Shown in pieces: positions 38,721 through 46,266 of a DNA stretch of 64,000 bases (its first letter is position 1; every line of letters starts with the position of its first letter). Source of the DNA: Amycolatopsis arida (lineage in GTDB: Bacteria; Actinomycetota; Actinomycetes; Mycobacteriales; Pseudonocardiaceae). A model generated the notes under the pieces. That model worked only from the letters and a program-made list of their open reading frames with translations. It did no database searches and was not told the origin of the DNA. The position numbers and the translations under genes were made by a program. The stretch covers positions 62,001-126,000 of the forward strand of contig NZ_FOWW01000006.1 in NCBI RefSeq assembly GCF_900115565.1, read 5' to 3'.

Positions 38721-38856
38721 GCTACCGCGCCGGTGGACACCAATCCGCCCGGACGTGGCCGATCCCCGCAGGTCAAGGGCTCGGCGCGGGCTCGCTACCC
38801 TCGGTCTCCTTGGTATTCCGGTGACCCGCGGGGCGGTGCACCGCTACCGTTCCGGC

Positions 38857-39519
38857 ATGGGGATCATCCTGTCGGTGAGCGTCGGCAAGGCCGAGCCGAG
38901 CGAGCACGCGAGCACCGGGGTGACCGCGATCGGGAAGCGGCCGATGGCCGGTCCGGTCACGGTCCGCGCGCCCGGGGCGAAGGGCACCGGTGGCAGCGGG
39001 CTGGTCGGCGATGAGATCGGCGACCGCCGGCACCACGGCGGCGACGACCAGGCGGTGTACGCCTACGCGGTGGAGGACCTCGACAGCTGGGCGGCCGAGT
39101 TGGGCCGGCCGCTGCCGCACGGGTGCTTCGGGGAGAACCTGACCACGTCCGGGCTCGACCTGAACGGCACGCCGATCGGGCAGCGCTGGCGGGTGGGTGA
39201 GCGGGTGGTGCTGGAGGTGACCGCGCCGCGCACCCCGTGCCGCACCTTCGCCGGGCACCTGGGCGAGCGGGGCTGGGTACGGCGGTTCACCGAGCGTGGC
39301 CGCACCGGTGCCTACCTGCGGGTGATCGTGCCCGGCGAGATCGCCGCGGGCGACCCGGTGCGGATCGTGCACCAGCCCGACCACGACGTGACCGTCGAGC
39401 TGGTGTTCCGCGCGCTGACCACCGAGCGGGAGTCGCTGCCGCGGCTGCTCGCCGCCGGCGACGCCCTGCACGGGGAGGCCCTGCGGCGGGCGAGGGAGGC
39501 GGCCGAGCGGGTGGGGTGA
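38857..39519 (+). CDS. MOSC domain protein
   Basis: A 220-residue protein of the MOSC (molybdenum cofactor sulfurase C-terminal) superfamily, YiiM-like. GDRRHHGGDDQAVYAYA (about 50-66), HGCFGENLTTSGLD near 89, and TAPRTPCRTFAGHL near 127, whose Cys can bind sulfur or molybdenum ligand, are the signatures. Members handle sulfur on molybdenum cofactor or reduce N-hydroxylated compounds. The ATG at 38857 follows a motif shared with the leader of the gene at 31790. Confidence 0.87.
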   Translation: MGIILSVSVGKAEPSEHASTGVTAIGKRPMAGPVTVRAPGAKGTGGSGLVGDEIGDRRHHGGDDQAVYAYAVEDLDSWAAELGRPLPHGCFGENLTTSGLDLNGTPIGQRWRVGERVVLEVTAPRTPCRTFAGHLGERGWVRRFTERGRTGAYLRVIVPGEIAAGDPVRIVHQPDHDVTVELVFRALTTERESLPRLLAAGDALHGEALRRAREAAERVG

Positions 39520-39520
39520 G

Positions 39521-41110
39521 TCACCGCGGCAGGTCGCGCAGGAACCGCGCGGTGACGGCGACGGCGGGGTCGGAGGTGTTCGCGTTCGGCACCAGCACGG
39601 CGAACGCGAGGTCGCCGCGGAAGCCGGCGAACCAGCCGTGCGCGTGGACGCCGGTGTCGTACTGGGCGGTGCCGGTCTTGCCGGACACCTGACCGAGGTT
39701 CCTCAGCTCGGTCGCGGTGCCGCCGGTGACCACCTCGCGCATCATGCCGCGCAGCGGGCGCAGCACCCGCTGCGGCGGCGCCGAGTAGCCCTCGTTCACG
39801 GTGGTGTCCAGCTCGCGCCAGAGCCGCGGGGTCACCGCCTCCCCGGCGGCGACGGTCGCGGCCATCAGCGCGAGGCCGAACGGGCTGGCGACGACGTCAC
39901 CCTGGCCGATCCCGTCCTCGAGGCGCTGCACCGGGTCACCGGTCGGGCGCACGGTGCCGGCCTCGGTGTCGATGCCGGGGATGGCGAAGTCGGCGTTGAG
40001 GCCGAGCTGGTCGGCGGCGCCGGCGAGCGCGTCGGCGGGCAGCTCGCTGGCGAGCCGGCCGAAGGTGGTGTTGCAGGAGGCGGCGAAGGCGCGGTGCAGC
40101 GGGACCGGGCCGAGGTCGAACCGGTCGTCGTTGGGGATGGTGCGGGTGCCGACGGTGGTCGTGCTCGGGCACGGGAGGACGGTGTCGGCGGTGGCGGCGC
40201 CGCGCGCCAGCACCGCGGTCGCGGTGGCGATCTTGAAGGTGGAGCCCGGCGGGTACAGCCCGGACAGCGCCCTCGGATCGGCGCCGACCTCGGGGCTCTG
40301 CGCGACGGCGAGGAGGTCGCCGGTGGAGGGCTGGAGCGCGACGAGCAGCGCGGGCCGGCCGGCGCCGTCGACCGCGGACTGGGCGGCCCGCTGGACCGGC
40401 AGGCCGATCGTGGCGGTGAGCGGTGCGCCGTCCTCCGGCGGCGGGCCGCGCAGGGTCTCGACGACGGTGCCGGCGGTGTCGACGAGGTCGACCGACCAGC
40501 TGGTGGCGGCCCGCTCCCCGGCGACCCTGGCCATGGCCGGCAGCAGCACCGGCGCGCTCACCCCGCCGGCCGGGACGGCGCGGGTGCCCTGCCAGGTCAG
40601 CAGCGGGGTGCCCGCGCGGTCGACCACGGCGGGGCCACCACCGCCGGTGCGCAGCGCGAGCCGCTGGCCGGCGCCCAGGCTCGGGTGCACCAGCGCGGGG
40701 CTCCAGTGGACCCGCCAGCCCCGCTCGCCCTCGGCGAGCTCGAGACGGGTGTCGTAGGTCCACGCCGTGTCCGGGCCGAACGTCCAGGTCAGCGTGGCCG
40801 TGCCGGGGGTGTCGCCGGTCGGGGCGGTGGTCAGCCGGGCGGTGAGCCGCTCGGGGCGCAGCGCGGAGTGGGCGTCGGCGAGCACGCGCCGCGCCGCGGC
40901 CGGGTCGTCGGTGTGCGCCGCGGCCGCGGCGGCGTCGCCGCCGGCGAAGGCGAGGAGGAACTGGCGGGCGGTGTCGGCGGCCGACGGCGCGTCCTTCGCC
41001 GGGGTGCTCGTGCCGCCCTCGGCGGTCAACGTCACCACGGCGGCGGTGACGATCCCGACGACCGCGACGGCGCCCGTCGCCAGCACCCACCGCCGCGTTC
41101 GCTCCCGCAC
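39521..41110 (-). CDS. penicillin-binding protein (class B-like transpeptidase)
   Basis: A 529-residue membrane-anchored transpeptidase. A transmembrane helix spans residues 8-30, an NTF2-like MecA_N domain about 42-165, and the transpeptidase domain 235-529. Its motifs are PPGSTFK (active Ser near 289), SCNTTFG near 345 and SGKTGTAQ near 478. It cross-links peptidoglycan outside the membrane and may have lowered beta-lactam affinity, as in MecA-like proteins, though that cannot be judged here. It converges on the MOSC gene with only 1 base between stops. Confidence 0.92.
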   Translation of the reverse strand: MRERTRRWVLATGAVAVVGIVTAAVVTLTAEGGTSTPAKDAPSAADTARQFLLAFAGGDAAAAAAHTDDPAAARRVLADAHSALRPERLTARLTTAPTGDTPGTATLTWTFGPDTAWTYDTRLELAEGERGWRVHWSPALVHPSLGAGQRLALRTGGGGPAVVDRAGTPLLTWQGTRAVPAGGVSAPVLLPAMARVAGERAATSWSVDLVDTAGTVVETLRGPPPEDGAPLTATIGLPVQRAAQSAVDGAGRPALLVALQPSTGDLLAVAQSPEVGADPRALSGLYPPGSTFKIATATAVLARGAATADTVLPCPSTTTVGTRTIPNDDRFDLGPVPLHRAFAASCNTTFGRLASELPADALAGAADQLGLNADFAIPGIDTEAGTVRPTGDPVQRLEDGIGQGDVVASPFGLALMAATVAAGEAVTPRLWRELDTTVNEGYSAPPQRVLRPLRGMMREVVTGGTATELRNLGQVSGKTGTAQYDTGVHAHGWFAGFRGDLAFAVLVPNANTSDPAVAVTARFLRDLPR

Positions 41111-41249
41111 GACACCCCCTGGCTCGGACGCGGCCGTCCGCGGATGGCGACAGCCGGTTCACTATGCGTGCCCGTCAGTCTGACCATCGCTGGCTCGGGG
41201 GTCCCCGTTAACGGGCGCCGCGTGCGCGTGTCGTGACCTTCGTCGCTCA

Positions 41250-41292
41250 CTGGAGGTACCCGGTGGCGCGTTGGCCGCCCGGGTACCTCCAG
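41250..41292. terminator. hairpin terminator
   Basis: CTGGAGGTACCCGG (41250-41263) pairs perfectly with 41279-41292 around a 15-base loop. It lies 36 bases downstream of the minus-strand gene ending at 41328 and upstream of the PBP gene, so it likely ends the former transcript. Confidence 0.72.
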
Positions 41293-41327
41293 CCCTCCCC
41301 TCGCCACGCCGGGCCTCGCTGACCAGC

Positions 41328-42122
41328 TCACCGCCCGCCGGTGACGGTGAGTTCGAAGTGGACGGTCCGACCGGTGCGCGAGCGCAGCACGCGGTGCCCC
41401 AGCGGAACGACCACCCCGTGCAGCACCGGGTACTTCCGCCGCAGCATCCGCGCGGCGTTCCGGTCCTCCGCCCCCGCCAGGAGGCGCGCCCCGGCGGGCA
41501 CCGCGGGGCCGGGGAGCGGCCCGCCGCGCCCGGTGCACGGCGCGATCTCGGCCTTCGGGTCGCGGCGCAGCCGCCTGGTCTTGAGCGACCGCTCGAAGCT
41601 GCGCACGTAGGCGCGGTCGCCGTCGACGGCGATGCTGACCGGGGTGCGGCCCGGGGTGCCGTCGCGGCGGTAGGTGGTGAGCGCGACCGTCTTCTGCCGC
41701 GCGAACGGTGCCAGCTCCGGCACGGTCGCGGCCGGCACCGCGCCGACGACGAAGCCGAGCGCCCGCAGCCGCACCGCGAGCGCGGCCGCGACCAGCACCG
41801 ACGCCGCGCCCAGCGACCACGCCTGCCACGGTGATCCGCCCACATCGAGGTCGACGGCGTGGTTGACCGTGTGCACGGTGGTGGCCAGCAGGAACCCGGC
41901 GAGCACCGTGGCGAGCGCGTCGGCCCACAGCAGCGCCAGCAGCAGCCCCGCGCCGAGGCCGAGCTGGAAGGCACCGGCGTCGCGCAGGAAGTGCACGTGC
42001 ACGTCGAAGCCCGCGAACTCCGCGAACGAGGTGGGCGCGGACAGTGCCCATGCGCCCGTGCCGAACGTCGCCGCCCCCAGCACCCCGGTCGTCGCCGTGA
42101 CGAACTCCCGTCCTGCCGTCAT
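41328..42122 (-). CDS. four-helix membrane domain fused to FMN/F420 PPOX domain
   Basis: A 264-residue fusion. Residues 5-125 hold four hydrophobic segments of a DoxX/DUF4345-like kind (FVTATTGVLGAATFGTGAWA, LGLGAGLLLALLWADALATV). Residues 137-264 are a split-barrel domain of the PPOX class F420-dependent family (Rv1155-like): FARQKTVALTTYRRDGTPGR, TPVSIAVDGDRAYVRSF, RRDPKAEIAPC. This binds F420 or FMN for redox chemistry. AAGGTGGAGATC precedes the ATG at 42122. The combination is unusual; it suggests a membrane-bound redox enzyme. Ends near a hairpin terminator. Confidence 0.8.
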   Translation of the reverse strand: MTAGREFVTATTGVLGAATFGTGAWALSAPTSFAEFAGFDVHVHFLRDAGAFQLGLGAGLLLALLWADALATVLAGFLLATTVHTVNHAVDLDVGGSPWQAWSLGAASVLVAAALAVRLRALGFVVGAVPAATVPELAPFARQKTVALTTYRRDGTPGRTPVSIAVDGDRAYVRSFERSLKTRRLRRDPKAEIAPCTGRGGPLPGPAVPAGARLLAGAEDRNAARMLRRKYPVLHGVVVPLGHRVLRSRTGRTVHFELTVTGGR

Positions 42123-42291
42123 GATCTCCACCTTTCGGATCCCGCTCGGCCTTCCGAGGGGTGGACGGGACAGCCCGCCGGAACGTGACAGCGAGACGCG
42201 GGCGGACACGTGTCGGCCGAGCGTGTCGAGAACCGGCCGCGGTGTTCGACGTAGGTGCAGAGCCTCCAGAGCCCAACCGAAGGAGCCCGAC

Positions 42292-42543
42292 ATGGACACC
42301 GCGAGCCACCGGACACTGGCCATGCTCCGCGCCGTCGCCGCGGGGCGCGGGCAGGTGTCCCACAGCAGCGAGCCGGACCTGTTCGTCGACGGCGTGCCGT
42401 GCTGCGACCAGTTCGCCGCGCACGCGCTCACCCACGACGGTCTCATCCGGCCCGCCCGGCCGGGGCTGGTCGGGCAGCGGGTCCCCGCGGTCCTCACCGG
42501 GGCCGGCCGCGCCCTGCTGTCCCGGGTGGCCGCGGCCGCCTGA
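42292..42543 (+). CDS. small hypothetical protein
   Basis: An 83-residue protein with a compact helical start (TASHRTLAMLRAVAAGRGQV), SSEPDLFVDGVPCCDQFAAH and ALTHDGLIRP, then RVPAVLTGAGRALLSRV. The end reads like the wing of a winged-helix domain (xLTxxGRxLL). AGGAGCC lies ahead of the ATG. A DNA-binding or dimerisation role is possible but unproven. It starts 169 bases from the divergent PPOX fusion. Confidence 0.65.
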   Translation: MDTASHRTLAMLRAVAAGRGQVSHSSEPDLFVDGVPCCDQFAAHALTHDGLIRPARPGLVGQRVPAVLTGAGRALLSRVAAAA

Positions 42544-42571
42544 CCGGCCCCCCGGAACGTCGCGGGCGGGC

Positions 42572-43753
42572 CTACGCCGCCGGGCCGAGATCCGAGGTTC
42601 CGGCCATGGCGAGGTCGCGGCCGACGAGCACGAGCCGGAGGGCCCGCTCCGTCGCGTCGGCGACCAGCTCGGCGGCCCGGTCGAACGCCTCGACCCTGGC
42701 CATCGGCGCGGTGAGGATCCCGGTGACGGCGTCGATTCCGGCGTCGTGCACCGCCGCGGCGCCGGCGCCGATGGTCCCGGCGAGCGCGACCACCGGCTTG
42801 CCGTACCGCTTCGCCCGCCGAGCCACCTCCGCGGGCACCTTCCCGTGCGGTGTCTGCCCGTCGATCGCACCCTCCGCGGTGATCACCAGGTCAGCCGCGG
42901 CGAGCCGGGCGTCCAGCTCCACGTACTCGAGGAACACGTCGAACCGCGGCACCAGCCGCGCCCCGAGCGCGCCGGCCAGCCCGGCACCGAGCCCGCCCGA
43001 CGCCCCACCGCCCGGCATCAGGCGGAGGTCACCACCGCCGGCGTGCTCCAGCACCTTCGCCCACTGCTCCATCGCCGCGGACAGCGAGGCCACCTGCTCC
43101 GGTGTCGCGCCCTTCTGCGGCCCGAACACCGCCGCCACGCCGCGCTCGCCGGTCAGCACGTTGCACGGGTTGCCCGCGACGATCATCTCCACTTCGGACA
43201 GACGAACGTCCACACAGGACAGATCGAGCCGCGCGGCCTCGGTCAGGGTGTACCCACCGGAGTCCAGCGGGGTTCCGGCCCCGTCCAGGATCCGCGCCCC
43301 GAGGGCCCGTAGCGCACCGGCACCGCCGTCACAGGTGCCGGAGTCGCCGCAGCCGACGATGATCCGCCGGCATCCCGCGTCCACCGCCGCCCGGATCAGC
43401 TCCCCCACCCCGTCGGTGACCGTGCGGCCGGGATCACGGGCGTCCGGCGGCACCAGGCGCAACCCGGCCGCGGCCGCCATCTCGACCACGGCGGTCCGCG
43501 GTCCGGCGCCGCCGAGGACCGCGACGTGCGCCGCGACGGGCCGCCCGACCGGCCCGGTGACGGTCACCGGCACGAGGTGGCCGCCGGTGAGCTCCGCGAG
43601 CGTGCGCGCCGAGCCCTCCCCGCCGTCCACCAGCGGCACGGTGTCCACCGCCGCGCCCGGCACCACCCGCCGCAGGCCGGCGGCGATCGCGCCGGCGACC
43701 GCCTCGGCCGGCAGGGACTCCTTGAACCCGCTCGGGGCCACCACGACGCGCAT
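42572..43753 (-). CDS. glxK: glycerate kinase
   Basis: A 393-residue glycerate 2-kinase (GlxK/GarK type): MRVVVAPSGFKESLPAEAVA at the start, DGGEGSARTLAELTGG near 43, GCGDSGTCDGGAGALRALG near 132 with nucleotide-binding glycines, MPGGGASGGLGAGLAGALGA near 245 and ITAEGAIDGQTPHGKVP near 290. It phosphorylates D-glycerate to 2-phosphoglycerate. It is downstream of the SLC13 transporter, 51 bases away, so both may handle uptake and use of a C3/C4 or glycerate-type acid. Confidence 0.92.
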   Translation of the reverse strand: MRVVVAPSGFKESLPAEAVAGAIAAGLRRVVPGAAVDTVPLVDGGEGSARTLAELTGGHLVPVTVTGPVGRPVAAHVAVLGGAGPRTAVVEMAAAAGLRLVPPDARDPGRTVTDGVGELIRAAVDAGCRRIIVGCGDSGTCDGGAGALRALGARILDGAGTPLDSGGYTLTEAARLDLSCVDVRLSEVEMIVAGNPCNVLTGERGVAAVFGPQKGATPEQVASLSAAMEQWAKVLEHAGGGDLRLMPGGGASGGLGAGLAGALGARLVPRFDVFLEYVELDARLAAADLVITAEGAIDGQTPHGKVPAEVARRAKRYGKPVVALAGTIGAGAAAVHDAGIDAVTGILTAPMARVEAFDRAAELVADATERALRLVLVGRDLAMAGTSDLGPAA

Positions 43754-43804
43754 CCGTTCCTCCTCGGTGTTCTGCGGGCCGCCTGGCTCCGCGACCTCTC
43801 CGGC

Positions 43805-45445
43805 TCACCGCAGGGGCAGGCCCAGTGCCGGCCAGCCGACCAGCGCGAACCCCACGACCATCGCCCCGACCAGGGGGCCGAGCAGCACCGCCAGCCGCAG
43901 CAGGTCGGACCGGCGGTAGGTGGGCGCCTCGGTGACCGCCCCGAACAGCGCCACCGGCTTGGCGGACGCGGGCAGCGTGTGGCAGAAGCCGGCGGCCGCG
44001 GTGGACGCGAACGCCACCGCCGCGGGGTTCAGCCCCAACCCCGCGGCCAGCGGGATCACCAGCGGCACCAGCACCGACGACCGGGCCGACCGGGACTGCA
44101 GCACCAGGTGCGCGGTCAGGCTGATCCCGACGACCAGCACCAGGAACCCGACGCCGTGGCCGGCCGGCACGCCCAGCAGCGCGGTGCCGAGCCAGCTCGC
44201 CGCGCCGGACGTCGCGAGCGCGCCACCGAGGACGGCGGTGCTCACCATGAACAGCAGCAGCGACCACGGCACGCCGGCCAGCGCCGGCGCCATGCGGGTG
44301 GTGCCGAGCCCGGGCGCGGTGATCAGCACCGCGCCGAGCAGGGCGACCAGCGCGGGCGGCGCGCCGTGCAGCGGCTCGGTGCTCCACAGCGTGACCACGA
44401 CCGCGATGATCGCGAGCGCCCGCCACTGGGCGGCGTCGAGCGGGCCGCGCACGGGGACGCCGGCGTGCGCGGCCAGCCGGTCGGCGCTGAGCCGGAGCGT
44501 TCCGGCCCGGTCGCGGCGGCGGGTCATCAGCAGCAGCACCAGCTCCGTGGCCAGGTGCGCGGTCAGCACCGCGAACGGCAGTCCCAGCAGGAGCCAGTGG
44601 CCGTAGGAGATGCCAGCGCCGGTCATGTCGGTGAGCAGTCGCACGGTGATCATGTGGGCGCCGGCGCCGATCAGCGTCGCGATCGCGGACAGCAGGATCA
44701 CCGTCGGGAAGAGCAGGGCGAGGGCGCGGACCACCGCGGTCCGATCGCGCAGGGCCTCGGCCAGGGCCAGGAAGACGGGCAGGGCCACCGCCGCGCGGCC
44801 GGAGGTGGACGGCACGGCGAGCGCGGTGAGCACGAGCGCGGCGGTGACCAGGTGGGCGAGCTGGCGCACCGAGCGAGCGCGGGCGCAGAGCAGCACGGCG
44901 AGGCGGACGGGCAGTCCGGTGGCGGTGAGCCCGGCGGCGAGGACGAAGGCGGCGATGAGCAGCCAGACGATGTCCCCGCCCAGTGCGGAGAAGAGGGTGT
45001 CCGGGGCCAGCACGCCCGCGGCGACGAGCACGAGGACCGCGGCGAGCCCGACGAAGGTGTCGTCGAGCCGGGAGAGGGTCCAGGCGAGCACGGCGGCGGC
45101 GAACACCACCAGCGCGACGCGCCCTTCGGCCGGAAGACCCTGGTCCGGCCCTGGCAGCGCGACGGCGAGCGCCGCGAGCAGCCCCGCGGCGACACCGGCC
45201 CCGGCGAGCCACCATCCCCAGCGGGCGGTCCTCCGAGTGGGCGCAGCGGCGCCGACCGGCAGCGGCACGGTGGGCACGTCGCCCGCCGGGTCCCGGCGCG
45301 TGGAGCGCCCGGTCGGAGTGTGCCGGTACGACACGTGCTCGTGCGACGCGTGTTGGCGCGTCACGGCCGCACCCCGCCCCGCCCCGCCTCGATCGGGGCG
45401 AGGCTCCGCCACCGGCTCCACGACCGTGTTCCCCACCGCGCTCAT
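43805..45445 (-). CDS. SLC13/DASS-family anion permease
   Basis: A 546-residue transporter with an Arg/Thr-rich cytosolic N-terminus of about 70 residues and about 12 hydrophobic segments. VPSTSGRAAVALPVF near 210 and LVLQSRSARSSVLVPLVIP near 445 are the repeated SNT-like substrate/Na+ motifs of divalent-anion symporters, and FCHTLPASAKPVALFG near 495 follows. It imports dicarboxylates, citrate or related anions. A GGATGA/TTCATCC inverted repeat sits 44 bases upstream, and a similar one precedes the two-component operon, implying control by the response regulator at 45607. Confidence 0.87.
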   Translation of the reverse strand: MSAVGNTVVEPVAEPRPDRGGAGRGAAVTRQHASHEHVSYRHTPTGRSTRRDPAGDVPTVPLPVGAAAPTRRTARWGWWLAGAGVAAGLLAALAVALPGPDQGLPAEGRVALVVFAAAVLAWTLSRLDDTFVGLAAVLVLVAAGVLAPDTLFSALGGDIVWLLIAAFVLAAGLTATGLPVRLAVLLCARARSVRQLAHLVTAALVLTALAVPSTSGRAAVALPVFLALAEALRDRTAVVRALALLFPTVILLSAIATLIGAGAHMITVRLLTDMTGAGISYGHWLLLGLPFAVLTAHLATELVLLLMTRRRDRAGTLRLSADRLAAHAGVPVRGPLDAAQWRALAIIAVVVTLWSTEPLHGAPPALVALLGAVLITAPGLGTTRMAPALAGVPWSLLLFMVSTAVLGGALATSGAASWLGTALLGVPAGHGVGFLVLVVGISLTAHLVLQSRSARSSVLVPLVIPLAAGLGLNPAAVAFASTAAAGFCHTLPASAKPVALFGAVTEAPTYRRSDLLRLAVLLGPLVGAMVVGFALVGWPALGLPLR

Positions 45446-45488
45446 ATCGAACAGCGTCGCGCTCGCCGCTGAACCGTTCGTGAAAGCC

Positions 45489-45508
45489 GGATGAGAGGCT
45501 CTTCATCC
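45489..45508. promoter_or_regulatory. probable response-regulator operator
   Basis: GGATGAGAGGCTCTTCATCC (45489-45508): arms GGATGA and TCATCC around GAGGCTCT. It lies just upstream of the SLC13 gene start and downstream of the response regulator gene. A related sequence precedes the sensor/regulator operon (48178-48205). Confidence 0.55.
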
Positions 45509-45606
45509 GGGCGCCGGGCGAAGCCGTAGCGCACCGGTCGCGCGACACGTTCGATCGCGGCGGTGCGATGAGCCCCGCCGGTTCCGAGTGCCGCTTCGGG
45601 CCGAGG

Positions 45607-46266
45607 TCAACCCAGCCGGTAGCCCATCCCGCGCACCGTCTCGATCCGGTCGGCGCCCAGCTTCCGCCGCAGCGTCCGCACGTAGACATCGACCACATTG
45701 GACCCCGGGTCGAAGTCGTACCCCCAGACGTGCGAGAGGATCTGCGCCCGCGACAGCACCTGCCCCGGGTGCCGCAGGAACAGCTCCAGCAAGGCGAACT
45801 CCCGCGCGGTCAGGTCCACCGTCTCCTCACCGACGCTCGCCCTGCGGGTGCGCAGGTCCAGGGACAACCCGTCGTGCCGCAGGACGGTCACCTCGGGTGC
45901 CCGGTCGGCCGGTCGCAACCGCAGCCGCACCCTGGCCAGCAGCTCCTCGAACCGGAACGGCTTGGTCATGTAGTCGTCGGCGCCACCCTCCAACCCCGCC
46001 ACGGTGTCGTGCACCGAGTCCCGCGCGGTCAGGATGATCACCGGCGTCGTCACCCGTGCCGCGCGCATCGCCCGCAGCACGGCGAACCCGTCCCGGCGCG
46101 GCAACCCCAGGTCCAGCACCACGAGGTCGAAGTCCCCGGTGACCGCCGCCGCCAGCGCGGCCTCCCCGTCGGCCACCACCTCGGTACCGAAACCGTTGGC
46201 GCGCAGCCCCTTCTCCACGAACGCGGCGATCCGATCCTCGTCCTCGGCGATGAGAATCCGGCTCAT
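45607..46266 (-). CDS. OmpR-family response regulator
   Basis: A 219-residue two-component regulator. The receiver domain has ILIAEDEDRI (acid pocket), LVVLDLGLP with the phosphorylated Asp near residue 51, and DDYMTKPF with the conserved Lys near 101. The winged-helix output domain (residues 125-219) has LTAREFALLELFLRHPGQVL and VYVRTLRRKLGADRIETVRG. Its ATG overlaps... the sensor kinase lies immediately upstream in the order HK after RR: the kinase start codes follow RR's 5' end by a 4-base overlap. Likely acts on the inverted GATGA/TTCATC sites around this locus. Confidence 0.93.
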   Translation of the reverse strand: MSRILIAEDEDRIAAFVEKGLRANGFGTEVVADGEAALAAAVTGDFDLVVLDLGLPRRDGFAVLRAMRAARVTTPVIILTARDSVHDTVAGLEGGADDYMTKPFRFEELLARVRLRLRPADRAPEVTVLRHDGLSLDLRTRRASVGEETVDLTAREFALLELFLRHPGQVLSRAQILSHVWGYDFDPGSNVVDVYVRTLRRKLGADRIETVRGMGYRLG

